A DNA stretch of 64,000 bases from NCBI RefSeq assembly GCF_037392515.1, contig NC_090280.1, forward strand, positions 75,194,504 to 75,258,503, read 5' to 3'. This document shows positions 24,197-37,620 of this stretch, piece by piece. The first letter of the stretch is position 1. Every line of letters starts with the position of its first letter. Below the pieces are notes generated by a model. The model worked only from the letters and a program-made list of their open reading frames with translations. It had not been told where the DNA came from and ran no database searches. The translations under genes were made by a program, and so were the position numbers. This DNA is from Haliotis asinina. Lineage: Eukaryota; Mollusca; Gastropoda; Lepetellida; Haliotidae.

Positions 24197-25700
24197 CTTC
24201 ACTCACTCATACAAGTGATACTTACACAGAAACATATTGAACCGAGCTGTTCAGGAACACAACGTATACGCTTCAATGAATTTTGTCACGCACACATTGT
24301 GATCACCCAATCCTGACTAGAAAGGCGAGGATCAAATCTGCAAATACTCAGTGTTTCTCGGACAGTGTCTACACGTCAGAGGGGTGTCTTCTCATACTGA
24401 AGGGGTGCCAGAACTACACCCGTCCGTGTCAAGGCCTGCATCACTGCAGGCTCCCCACAGAGAAGGAATGACAGTACCCTATCCGTACGTGTCCATGACT
24501 GATGCTTTAGCTTCCCACACCGAAGGAGTGACAGTGCCATACCCGTACGTGTCAATGGCTGATACTTTAGCTCTCTACACTGAAGGGGTGACTGCACCAT
24601 ACCCGTACGTGTCAATGACTAATACCTTACTCCCACACTGAATCGGTGACAGTACCATACCCGTACGTGTCCATGACTGATGTTTTACCTAGGCATACTG
24701 AAGGGGTGACAGTACCATATCGGTACGTGTCAGTGACTGTTACTTTAACTCCCCACACTAAAGGGGTGACAGTAATATACCCGTACGTGTGAATGATTCA
24801 TGCTTTATCTCCCCACACTGAAGGGTCGACAGCGCCACAACCGTACGTGTCAATGACTGATGCTTTAACTCCCCACACTGAAATGGTGACAGCGCCATAC
24901 CCGTATGTGTCCATGGCTATGCTTTTTTAGCTCCCCATACTAAAGGGGTCACAGTACCATATCCGCAGATTTCCTCACAGACGATGATGACAAACCGACA
25001 CACAGAGAAAAGGGAGTTCGACCACATTCACTCACTCACACAAATGGTAGCTACACCCAAACAGTTGATACTGAGCCATACAGAAACACATCATTATGTA
25101 CCCAATAAAGACATGAAACTTTGTTTAAGAGTACTCAATTTTAGAAATCAGTGCGAGTATACAAACTCCTAGTTTTTCCTCAAAACTGCAATTACGCACA
25201 CATAAACAGACATGGAGGAAATGCCCAACTGTTTGAAAAATTATCTAGAGCTCTCCGTACGTGTGCATGACTGATGTCTTAGCTACACACACTGAAGGGG
25301 TGGTAGCACCATACCCGTACGTGTCAATGACTGATACTTTAGTCCCATACTGAAGGGTCGACAGCACCATACCCGTACGTGTCAATGACTGATGCTTTAA
25401 CTCCCCACACTGAAATAGTGACAGCGCCATACCCGTACGTGTCCATGACTATGATGTTTTAGCTCCCCATACTAAAGGGGTCACAGTACTATATCCGCAG
25501 ATTTCCTCACAGACGATGATGACAAACCGACACACAGACAAAAGGGAGTTCGACCACATTCACTCACTCACACAAATGGTAGCTACACCCAAACAGTTGA
25601 TACTGAGCCATAAAGAAACACATCAGTTACGTTTCAACACATTTTATTACATTTCACTGACACGTGCTCACAACAGACGCGATACATATATCAGCTAGAA
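24197..25700. repeat. 60-bp satellite domain, unit 4
   Basis: Array 24388-24963, D block 24964-25095, truncated MITE 25096-25257, array 25258-25490, A-type D block 25493-25700. Confidence 0.9.
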
Positions 25701-27160
25701 AGGTTTGGTATGACGCTGGCTGCTCTGTGATAAGTCTTTAGTTATTTGAGGGTCGCCTATCTTCAACCTGTGGACAGAAAAGAAAACAATCATAAAGACC
25801 AGTGATCAAAACAAAGCTACTTGCAACTTCCCGACTACATCATTAGTGTCAATTAATCACTGGCACACTAGATATAGGATTTCTAGAGTTCTGCTTTATC
25901 CAGTACATAAAATTCAAAGTTCTGAGAACATTTTCCCTCCTGTATACCTTTGGAAACTGGAAATTGTTGAAAAGGATCACATGCATTTATACCTTTGTAC
26001 ATTTAACGCACATTTTGATGTCCCAGGACACGTGTATGATCCAACATACTTACAACTATTGGCATGCTGATGGAGCCATGCATTAATACACTATCTCAAA
26101 TGGCATCTAACGTTGTTACTTTTCATGTGATGTTTCGGGATTTTGCATGGAGGTTTCGATAAATGTGGTCTCGACTCTCAAATACGGCAAACTGCTCAAC
26201 AAAATGGAATCGTGTAGAAAGAAAAACAACTTAAAACCCCGGTGACAAATTCTCCCAGAAGACGGTAGAGTAGACTTCTGCCGTCACCCGCCACCTTGCT
26301 GTCACGTCATGACCATGATGAGTCGTTGCTGAGGCAAGCAACTTATGTTTTCACTGATTCATTACTGCAAAATATTTACTCATAAGACACATTCATGTTC
26401 AAGGAAAACTACAGTTCTGGCCACTGTCAGTATCGCACTCGCATTCATTGTCCTGGCATGGTATCATTATCTATAACAGTGGAGATAAACCACACTCGCT
26501 CTCTAACACATAGGCAGAACAATCATGGCATGTTAAGGTGTTTATGTGTACCAGTTACAGAGGACATCTAGGACAGCAACTGCGTTTATATAGTACTTAG
26601 GACCAACTACTCAAATTGTAGTACTACGGTTTGATCAAGTGACAGGTAAAGGGGTGTCCACGGGATTTATTGTAGTAGTGCGGTGGCATTGCTTAACCTA
26701 GCAGAGGGTGTTACGGGTACTCAAGTCATTATAGTGTTCGCAGGTCAGTCTGAAGACCAGGTTACAATATGTGAGATCCATTTCTGGTGTCATACTGCTG
26801 GACTAAAAGTAACTACTCAAACACTACTCACTACTACTTACGACCACACACGAAATCAAAACAAAAAAACAGACAAATGACCTAGAAAGATAAAGCAATA
26901 TTTAATAGTTAAAACTGATAAGAGCCGAAAATATGAAAGATAAACTCTACTTAAATCTTGTCCGACAAGAGCCAAAAGAAGCAAGGACAAATACTCCTTT
27001 ATGATGCAAAACATATTTGATCTAAGAATAAGCTAAAGCCACTAAATAGTCAAAAGGTCCAGAAAACGTCCAAATGGTCCAAAAAATGTATAAAGTCACA
27101 AGACATACAGTATTTATGATTCAGTGCCATTAATTATTATATGTCAAAGCTTCCAAATTT
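25701..27160. other. Inter-gene spacer, unit 4/5
   Basis: No gene seen. It carries A-type variants (AATCATAAAGACC, GCTACTTGCAAC). A decayed SINE lies at about 26732-26827. Confidence 0.5.
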
Positions 27161-27757
27161 TCAAAATGCAACTCTAAGTATCCACCCTGCTTCACTCCTC
27201 AAGAATTCAAACAATCAAAAAGTGTCACTGTAAGTGTCCATCTTCAACACACCCTTCAAGAATCCAAACAATTGCAACACTATCCTCAAGAATCCAAACA
27301 CAAGCTCTCACTCGAAGCGTCCATCTTCAACACTCTCCTCAGGAAACCCGCCTATTTCAAGATGTCACACTAAGCGTCCATCTTAAACACACTCCTCAAC
27401 AATCCAAACAAATGCAAGATGTCACTCTAAGCGTCCATCTTAAAGTAATAACATACTCCTCAAAAACGCAGGCAATTTCAAGATGTCACTCGAAGCGTCC
27501 ATCTTAAACACGCTCCTCAAGAGTCCAAACAATTAGTATCCACCCTGCTTCACTCCTCAAGAATTCAAACAATCAAAAAGTGTCACTGTAAGTGTCCATC
27601 TTAAACACACTTCTCAACAATCCAAACAATTGCAAAATGTCACTCTAAGCGTCCATCTCAAACACACTCCTCAACAATCCAGGCAATTTAAAGATGTCAC
27701 TCTAAGCGTCCATCTTGACACGAAACACTCTCCTCAAGAATCCAGACACACGTGAAA
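27161..27757. repeat. 57-bp minisatellite, unit 5
   Basis: Monomer order as in units 2-4. Confidence 0.93.
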
Positions 27758-28091
27758 GGAAGACTCGAACGGGGGACTGGGTCGGGGTGTCGTCATCATC
27801 AAGGTTGATGTCAACGAAGTGGGGGGCATCACGGAGGATAGGGGTAGAGAGAGGGGCAGGGAGAGAGGTGGAAGGGGTGGGCAGCTCCGACAGGGGTTCA
27901 AGGATGGTCATGTACCTCCCAGTAGGACGCTAACAGGGAGGGAGAAAAAAACATGTACACAGTGACACAAGATGGAAGTACAGAAGGAGGGTACATGTTC
28001 ATAAATGATCGACAGAGCTGTACCCATACTGTAAAAAGGATTGTGCTTTAGATGTAGAATTCTTATTGCGTGCACACCTAAACAAACACAT

Positions 28092-28163
<72 letters not shown>

Positions 28164-30000
28164 TGAGAATTGTGTCCAAATAAATAGTATATGTGGCAGT
28201 ATGACTTTGCGTTAGTAACAAATACGATGGTTAGATAAAGACACAAAACAGACAACACACAATTTCAGTTTTATAACAACACTATAATAAAAATACTGAT
28301 TCCCCAAGACACCCACTTGGCGAGGAGGGGCCCAGATGTCAAAGTTCAAAGGGAACCGGATCACGAGGTCAAGGGCTGAGGGAAAAGAAGGAATGAAAGT
28401 CTTAGAAATAGCCAAACAGCAGAGTGAACCTGGTTCTATCAAAACTGATCATCAGTAATCCAGGACATTACAATGAGTAATCATTAAGCAGTGACACTAG
28501 ATGTAAATAATTCATTAAGATGATATCAATAAATTATTACCCCATGTTTTCTGTACACAACCTTTTACTTTAAGCAGATAAGAATCTAGTTTGTGTGCTG
28601 GTGCTGGCAATGTAGGAAACAAAATTAAGCCGACATAATTGCATAGGGCTGGGTTTTTTTTCTTAAATATCAAAGACAGTGAATAGACACAAAGTCATCC
28701 AAACCAATGTCCCAAGTATACAGAAATAAAGTTTCCAGTGTTTATTTCGTTAAAGGGATTAATGTTTTGGGGTTAAGCATTGAGCAATTATTTATCTTCC
28801 CACTGTGAGTACAAATGACCAATCTCACAATAAGACTTAGTGGCTTTATTTATTTGGGATGATTTTGACATGTTGATTTGTCATAATCACGGACTGGTCA
28901 GACTTTCAATCTTGGTTATCCAAGTACTCGCAGAATCATCAACATACTGGTAGCTGTTGGAGTATGTTTCAGTAGAAACTAGACAAAGCGACACTTCATT
29001 CTGACCTCTGCCACTTCTGGTGATTAGTAAGATCTTACAAAACATATACCTAAGGACAACTTCACAACTTTATAAGGCAGCTCAAGAAGAATGTTCATTA
29101 ACCAGTTCAGCCTGGTTTTAGAAGCACTCCTAAAAGCATCACGACACTGGCCACTGTTCATACTGCCAGTTGTTAACTAAACTTGCAGAATTCTCTAGGG
29201 TAACAATAAATAGCTAGCATGATCGGGACACCCATGTAGATATCTTTATCAACATGCTCGGAACTGACTTATCTGGGCGTTCCTGTCAAGACTGTAACAC
29301 TCAATGTAACACTTACAGTACAGCTGTGAAAAACAGAACATGCTTTGTTATGAATAATCAAACATTTAGCCTTTTTGTACCTTTTCAAGACAAAATTCAT
29401 ATGAACTCGGTTAACACATAAAAGTAGTTGAAAATATCCATTTGGTTAGTCAAATGCAACGACCATCAGTGAGAAATAACGTTTAGTTACATCTCTGTAC
29501 TGGGAAAGTTTTGATTCGTGATCGAGACTAATGACTGTCATTACGTAATACTTTTAGAAGTATTTCATTAAAAGGTGACACATTTTGCTAAATATAGGAG
29601 CTTTCTAGGACAATTCAGTGGCAGTTAGGGTCATTTAAGGTTAACATTTCCATATATCAAGCTTGTTCAAGTCTGGGCGAACCCTGTACAATCCTACCAT
29701 GGGCATCCATACAAGAAAACCTCAATATCCAAAAGTTATCAGCTTAAAATGTTTATTTATCATATAATTGTGTGGACAGACGTTGTATTCCTGTTGTCTG
29801 TAAACACTCTGAAACTTTGAATGGCCTCAATATTAATGGGAAAAAGATGCTAGAACAGGTCAATATTTGATGGCAGTCGGCAAGATGTTCTTAGCTTCCC
29901 CACATCAGAGTGAATGAAGTAAATAAGTCATTAAAGAAAGAAAAACAGACAACAATAATTATCCTAGAAATAAAGAAATACCTTGGCTGTAGGAGTTCAT
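27702..30000 (-). CDS. Unit 5: three-exon gene, unknown 101-aa protein
   Basis: Exon 1 CDS 29982-30000, exon 2 28317-28375, exon 3 27702-27929. It is the fourth consecutive copy with an unchanged predicted protein, which indicates recent duplication or ongoing homogenisation. Confidence 0.62.
28093..28160. repeat. (CA)n microsatellite, unit 5
   Basis: About 68 bp of uninterrupted CA in intron 2. Confidence 0.95.
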
Positions 30001-30080
30001 AGTGACAATAAATGGTGATGAGCAGATCGTGAGGCAAATGTCAGCAGAAATTCAGCAATATCACAGAGGTATGATAGCGT

Positions 30081-30139
30081 CAAAATGGCGGCATCAAAAG
30101 TGAAGCTGTCGTCATAGCGACGTCATAAATCTCGCGAGA
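30081..30139 (-). promoter_or_regulatory. Promoter, unit 5 gene
   Basis: YY1-type motif 30081-30093 and TCTCGCGAGA 30130-30139. Confidence 0.6.
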
Positions 30140-30175
30140 TAGTCATAGCATTACGTGAAGTTAATGAGTAGTTCT

Positions 30176-30820
30176 CCCGTACCCTGCGCAATTCAGCTTT
30201 ACACAGCATTCATTGCAAGTCACATTTACCCATCACTCTGCAATATTTTAGCTATATGGAAGCGGTCTGTATATAATGGAGTCTTGACTATACAATTCAG
30301 TGATCAACAGCATAAACATCGATCTACCACACAGATACGATGACATGTGTAAACCAATTACACACCCACCCCACCCCACCCCACCCCGCCCTAAATTACC
30401 CGTGGGGTAGCCTAGTTGCTAGAGTGCTCGTTCGTCACGCCGAAGACCCGGGTTCCATTAACTACATGTGAAAAATATCTGAAACGAATTTCTAGTGTCC
30501 ACCGCCATGATATTGCTGGAATATTGTTAAACGGGGCGCAGAACCTAACACTCTCACCACTTACCTACTTACCACTTTGGTTTGTTCTTTAACGCCGCAC
30601 TTAGAGATACATTTCACCTATATGGAAACGGTATCTAAATAATCGTGTCTGGACAATCCACTGATCATCAGCATAAGCATCGAACTACGCAATTGAGGTG
30701 TATGATGGTACATGTGTCAACCAAGTCGCCGACACTGACCACACGATCACCTTAGTCGATTATGGTTTCTAGATTATTGGCATAAAATAGGAAGAAAAGG
30801 AGCCCTGGGACGTCCTTCTT
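30176..30820 (+). repeat. SINE-derived cluster, unit 5
   Basis: R1 30176-30357, (CCCCA)n about 30363-30390, tRNA-SINE 30398-30572, R2 30574-30820. Confidence 0.85.
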
Positions 30821-31013
30821 CTTCAGGGACGAAAGACATCTGCAGTGAAAAAAATGACGATAATTAATTCGATTTTCACAATACAATTACAGATTGTTAA
30901 AAGAGAATGTTTTGACTATTATACACGTGTATCACACAGTGACTGTATCGCCTCAGGATTTCCTTCCATACGGAGCTCACACTCTAACACATAGTCAAAA
31001 TTGGTTCGATTAA

Positions 31014-32515
31014 CTTCACTCACTCATACAAGTGATACTTACACAGAAACATATTGAACCGAGCTGTTCAGGAACACAACGTATACGCTTCAATGAATTT
31101 TGTCACGCACACATTGTGATCACCCAATCCTGACTAGAAAGGCGAGGATCAAATCTGCAAATACTCAGTGTTTCTCGGACAGTGTCTACACGTCAGAGGG
31201 GTGTCTTCTCATACTGAAGGGGTGCCAGAACTACACCCGTCCGTGTCAAGGCCTGCATCACTGCAGGCTCCCCACAGAGAAGGAATGACAGTACCCTATC
31301 CGTACGTGTCCATGACTGATGCTTTAGCTTCCCACACCGAAGGAGTGACAGTGCCATACCCGTACGTGTCAATGGCTGATACTTTAGCTCTCTACACTGA
31401 AGGGGTGACTGCACCATACCCGTACGTGTCAATGACTAATACCTTACTCCCACACTGAATCGGTGACAGTACCATACCCGTACGTGTCCATGACTGATGT
31501 TTTACCTAGGCATACTGAAGGGGTGACAGTACCATATCGGTACGTGTCAGTGACTGTTACTTTAACTCCCCACACTAAAGGGGTGACAGTAATATACCCG
31601 TACGTGTGAATGATTCATGCTTTATCTCCCCACACTGAAGGGTCGACAGCGCCACAACCGTACGTGTCAATGACTGATGCTTTAACTCCCCACACTGAAA
31701 TGGTGACAGCGCCATACCCGTATGTGTCCATGGCTATGCTTTTTTAGCTCCCCATACTAAAGGGGTCACAGTACCATATCCGCAGATTTCCTCACAGACG
31801 ATGATGACAAACCGACACACAGAGAAAAGGGAGTTCGACCACATTCACTCACTCACACAAATGGTAGCTACACCCAAACAGTTGATACTGAGCCATACAG
31901 AAACACATCATTATGTACCCAATAAAGACATGAAACTTTGTTTAAGAGTACTCAATTTTAGAAATCAGTGCGAGTATACAAACTCCTAGTTTTTCCTCAA
32001 AACTGCAATTACGCACACATAAACAGACATGGAGGAAATGCCCAACTGTTTGAAAAATTATCTAGAGCTCTCCGTACGTGTGCATGACTGATGTCTTAGC
32101 TACACACACTGAAGGGGTGGTAGCACCATACCCGTACGTGTCAATGACTGATACTTTAGTCCCATACTGAAGGGTCGACAGCACCATACCCGTACGTGTC
32201 AATGACTGATGCTTTAACTCCCCACACTGAAATAGTGACAGCGCCATACCCGTACGTGTCCATGACTATGATGTTTTAGCTCCCCATACTAAAGGGGTCA
32301 CAGTACTATATCCGCAGATTTCCTCACAGACGATGATGACAAACCGACACACAGACAAAAGGGAGTTCGACCACATTCACTCACTCACACAAATGGTAGC
32401 TACACCCAAACAGTTGATACTGAGCCATAAAGAAACACATCAGTTACGTTTCAACACATTTTATTACATTTCACTGACACGTGTTCACGACAGACGCGAT
32501 ACTTATATCAACTAG
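31014..32515. repeat. 60-bp satellite domain, unit 5
   Basis: Array 31205-31780, D block 31781-31912, truncated MITE 31913-32074, array 32075-32307, B-type D block 32310-32515. Confidence 0.9.
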
Positions 32516-33973
32516 GCAGGTTTGGTATGACGCTGGCTGCTCTGTGATAAGTCTCTGGTTACTTGAGGGTCGCCTATCAACCTGTGGACAGAAAAGAAAA
32601 CAGTCATAAAGACCAGTGATCAAAACAAAGCCACTTGCAAGTTCCCGACTACATCATTAGTGTCAATTAATCACTGGCACACTAGATATAGGATTTCTAG
32701 AGTTCTGCTTTATCCAGTACATAAAATTCAAAGTTCTGAGAACATTTTCCCTCCTGTATACCTTTGGAAACTGGAAATTGTTGAAAAGGATCACATGCAT
32801 TTATACCTTTGTACATTTAACGCACATTTTGATGTCCCAGGACACGTGTATGATCCAACATACTTACAACTATTGGCATGCTGATGGAGCCATGCATTAA
32901 TACACTATCTCAAATGGCATCTAACGTTGTTACTTTTCATGTGATGTTTCGGGATTTTGCATGGAGGTTTCGATAAATGTGGTCTCGACTCTCAAATACG
33001 GCAAACTGCTCAACAAAATGGAATCGTGTAGAAAGAAAAACAACTTAAAACCCCGGTGACAAATTCTCCCAGAAGACGGTAGAGTAGACTTCTGCCGTCA
33101 CCCGCCACCTTGCTGTCACGTCATGACCATGATGAGTCGTTGCTGAGGCAAGCAACTTATGTTTTCACTGATTCATTACTGCAAAATATTTACTCATAAG
33201 ACACATTCATGTTCAAGGAAAACTACAGTTCTGGCCACTGTCAGTATCGCACTCGCATTCATTGTCCTGGCATGGTATCATTATCTATAACAGTGGAGAT
33301 AAACCACACTCGCTCTCTAACACATAGGCAGAACAATCATGGCATGTTAAGGTGTTTATGTGTACCAGTTACAGAGGACATCTAGGACAGCAACTGCGTT
33401 TATATAGTACTTAGGACCAACTACTCAAATTGTAGTACTACGGTTTGATCAAGTGACAGGTAAAGGGGTGTCCACGGGATTTATTGTAGTAGTGCGGTGG
33501 CATTGCTTAACCTAGTAGAAGGTGGTACGGGTACTCAAGTCATTATAGTGTTCGCAGGTCAGTCTGAAGACCAGGTTACAATATGTGAGATCCATTTCTG
33601 GTGTCATACTGCTGGACTAAAAGTAACTACTCAAACACTACTCACTACTACTTACGACCACACACGAAATCAAAACAAAAAAACAGACAAATGACCTAGA
33701 AAGATAAAGCAATATTTAATAGTTAAAACTGATAAGAGCCGAAAATATGAAAGATAAACTCTACTTAAATCTTGTCCGACAAGAGCCAAAAGAAGCAAGG
33801 ACAAATACTCCTTTATGATGCAAAACATATTTGATCTAAGAATAAGCTAAAGCCACTAAATAGTCAAAAGGTCCAGAAAACGTCCAAATGGTCCAAAAAA
33901 TGTATAAAGTCACAAGACATACAGTATTTATGATTCAGTGCCATTAATTATTATATGTCAAAGCTTCCAAATT
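32516..33973. other. Inter-gene spacer, unit 5/6
   Basis: No gene seen. The left part carries B-type variants like unit 3. A decayed SINE lies at about 33546-33641. Confidence 0.5.
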
Positions 33974-34571
33974 TTCAAAATGCAACTCTAAGTATCCACC
34001 CTGCTTCACTCCTCAAGAATTCAAACAATCAAAAAGTGTCACTGTAAGTGTCCATCTTCAACACACCCTTCAAGAATCCAAACAATTGCAACACTATCCT
34101 CAAGAGTCCAAACACAAGCTCTCACTCGAAGCGTCCATCTTCAACACTCTCCTCAGGAAACCCGCCTATTTCAAGATGTCACACTAAGCGTCCATCTTAA
34201 ACACACTCCTCAACAATCCAAACAAATGCAAGATGTCACTCTAAGCGTCCATCTTAAAGTAATAACATACTCCTCAAAAACGCAGGCAATTTCAAGATGT
34301 CACTCGAAGCGTCCATCTTAAACACGCTCCTCAAGAGTCCAAACAATTAGTATCCACCCTGCTTCACTCCTCAAGAATTCAAACAATCAAAAAGTGTCAC
34401 TGTAAGTGTCCATCTTAAACACACTTCTCAACAATCCAAACAATTGCAAAATGTCACTCTAAGCGTCCATCTCAAACACACTCCTCAACAATCCAGGCAA
34501 TTTAAAGATGTCACTCTAAGCGTCCATCTTGACACGAAACACTCTCCTCAAGAATCCAGACACACGTGAAA
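33974..34571. repeat. 57-bp minisatellite, unit 6
   Basis: Same monomer order as units 2-5 with a few private substitutions. Confidence 0.93.
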
Positions 34572-36796
34572 GGAAGACTCGAACGGGGGACTGGGTCGGG
34601 GTGTCGTCATCATCAAGGTTGATGTCAACGAAGTGGGGGGCATCACGGAGGATAAGGGTAGAGAGAGGGGCAGGGAAAGAGGTGGAAGGGGTGGGCAGCT
34701 CCGACAGGGGTTCAAGGATGGTCATGTACCTCCCTGTAGGACGCTAACAGGGAGGGAGAAAAAAACATGTACACAGTGACACAAGATGGAAGTACAGAAG
34801 GAGGGTACATGTTCATAAATGATCGACAGAGCTGTACCCATACTGTAAAAAGCATTGTGCTTTAGATGTAGAATTCTTATTGCGTGCACACCTACATAAA
34901 CACATGCACACAAACACACACACACACACACACACACATACACACACACACACATATATTGAGAATTGTGTCCAAATAAATAGTATATGTGACAGTATGA
35001 CTTTGCGTTAGTAACAAATACGATGGTTAGATAAAGACACAAAACAGACAACACACAATTTCAGTTTTATAACAACACTATAATAAAAATACTGATTCCC
35101 CAAGACACCCACTTGGCGAGGAGGGGCCCAGATGTCAAAGTTCAAAGGGAACCGGATCACGAGGTCAAGGGCTGAGGGAAAAGAAGGAATGAAAGTCTTA
35201 GAAATAGCCAAACAGCAGAGTGAACCTGGTTCTATCAAAACTGATCATCAGTAATCCAGGACATTACAATGAGTAATCATTAAGCAGTGACACTAGATGT
35301 AAATAATTCATTAAGATGATATCAATAAATTATTACCCCATGTTTTCTGTACACAACCTTTTACTTTAAGCAGATAAGAATCTAGTTTATGTGCTGGTGC
35401 TGGCAATGTAGGAAACAAAATTAAGCCGACATAATTGCATAGGGCTGGGGTTTTTTTTTTAAATATCAAAGACAGTGAATAGACACAAAGTCATCCAAAC
35501 CAATGTCCCAAGTATACAGAAATAAAGTTTCCAGTGTTTATTTCGTTAAAGGGATTAATGTTTTGGGGTTAAGCATTGAGCAATTATTTATCTTCCCACT
35601 GTGAGTACAAATGACCAATCTCACAATAAGATTTAGTGGCTTTATTTATTTGGGATGATTTTGACATGTTGATTTGTCATAATCACGGACTGGTCAGACT
35701 TTCAATCTTGGTTATCCAAGTACTCGCAGAATCATCAACATACTGGTAGCTGTTGGAGTATGTTTCAGTAGAAACTAGACAAAGCGACACTTCATTCTGA
35801 CCTCTGCCACTTCTGGTGATTAGTAAGATCTTACAAAACATATACCTAAGGACAACTTCACAACTTTATAAGGCAGCTCAAGAAGAATGTTCATTAACCA
35901 GTTCAGCCTGGTTTTAGAAGCACTCCTAAAAGCATCACGACACTGGCCACTGTTCATACTGCCAGTTGTTAACTAAACTTGCAGAATTCTCCAGTGTAAC
36001 AATAAATAGCTAGCATGATCGGGACACCCATGTAGATATCTTTATCAACATGCTCGGAACTGACTTATCTGGGCGTTCCTGTCAAGACTGTAACACTCAA
36101 TGTAACACTTACACTACAGCTGTGAAAAACAGAACATGCTTTGTTATGAATAATCAAACATTTAGCCTTTTTGTACCTTTTCAAGACAAAATTCATATGA
36201 ACTCGGTTAACACATAAAAGTAGTTGAAAATATCCATTTGGTTAGTCAAATGCAACGACCATCAGTGAGAAATAACGTTTAGTTACATCTCTGTACTGGG
36301 AAAGTTTTGATTCGTGATCGAGACTAATGACTGTCATTACGTAATACTTTTAGAAGTATTTCATTAAAAGGTGACACATTTTGCTAAATATAGGAGCTTT
36401 CTAGGACAATTCAGTGGCAGTTAGGGTCATTTAAGGTTAACATTTCCATATATCAAGCTTGTTCAAGTCTGGGCGAACCCTGTACAATCCTACCATGGGC
36501 ATCCATACAAGAAAACCTCAATATCCAAAAGTTATCAGCTTAAAATGTTTACTTATTATATAATTGTGTGGACAGACGTTGTATTCCTGTTGTCTGTAAA
36601 CACTCTGAAACTTTGAATGGCCTCAATATTAATGGGAAAAAGATGCTAGAACAGGTCAATATTTGATGGCAGCCGGCAAGATGTTCTTAGCTTCCCCACA
36701 TCAGAGTGAATGAAGTAAATAAGTCATTAAAGAAAGAAAAACAGACAACAATAATTATCCTAGAAATAAAGAAATACCTTGGCTGTAGGAGTTCAT
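34516..36796 (-). CDS. Unit 6: three-exon gene, slightly diverged copy
   Basis: Exon 1 CDS 36778-36796, exon 2 35113-35171, exon 3 34516-34743. Relative to units 2-5 it has L49F and P56L, both in the variable centre. It also has a synonymous ACT to ACA change two codons after the exon 3 acceptor. All splice signals are kept. Confidence 0.6.
34905..34954. repeat. Interrupted (CA)n microsatellite, unit 6
   Basis: About 50 bp with an AAA-type interruption near the left and a CATACA interruption in the middle. Confidence 0.92.
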
Positions 36797-36876
36797 AGTG
36801 ACAATAAATGGTGATGAGCAGATCATGAGGCAAATGTCAGCAGAAATTCAGCAATACCACAGAGATATGAAAGCGT

Positions 36877-36935
36877 CAAAATGGCGGCATCAAAATTGAA
36901 GCTGTCGTCATAGCGACGTCATAAATCTCGCGAGA
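36877..36935 (-). promoter_or_regulatory. Promoter, unit 6 gene
   Basis: YY1-type motif 36877-36889 and TCTCGCGAGA 36926-36935. Nearby bases have changed (TGAAAGCG, CAAAATTG) but the motifs have not. Confidence 0.6.
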
Positions 36936-36971
36936 TAGTCATAGCATTACGTGAAATTAATGACTAGTTCT

Positions 36972-37620
36972 CCCGTACCCTGCGCAATTCAGCTTTACAC
37001 AGCATTCATTGCAAGTCACATTTACCCATCACTCTGCAATATTTTAGCTATATGGAAGCGGTCTGTATATAATGGAGTCTTGACTATACAATTCAGTGAT
37101 CAACAGCATAAACATCGATCTACCACACAGATACGATGACATGTGTAAACCAAGTACACACCCACCCCACCCCACCCCACCCCACCCCACCCTAAATTAC
37201 CCGTGGGGTAGCCTAGTTGCTAGAGTGCTCGTTCGTCACGCCGAAGACCCGGGTTCCATTAACTACATGTGAAAAATATCTGAAACGAATTTCTAGTGTC
37301 CACCGCCATGATATTGCTGGAATATTGTTAAACGGGGCGTAGAACCTAACACTCTCACCACTTACCTATTTACCACTTTGGTTTGTTCTTTAACGCCGCA
37401 CTCAGAGATACATTTCACCTATATGGAAACGGTATCTAAATAATCGTGTCTGGACAATCCACTGATCATCAGCATAAGCATCGAACTACGCAATTGAGGT
37501 GTATGATGGTATATGTGTCAACCAAGTCGCCGACACTGACCACACGATCCCGTTAGTCGATTATGGTTTCTAGATTATTGGCATAAAATAGGAAGAAAAG
37601 GAGCCCTGGGACGTCCTTCT
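36972..37620 (+). repeat. SINE-derived cluster, unit 6, first copy
   Basis: R1 36972-37150, (CCCCA)n about 37160-37190, tRNA-SINE 37199-37373, R2 37375-37620. Confidence 0.85.

Noticed and set aside
27908-28258. Minus-strand frame of 116 codons rich in Cys-Val
   Set aside because: This is translation of the CA microsatellite and flanking intron. Its length follows microsatellite length, and the true exon 3 uses another frame.
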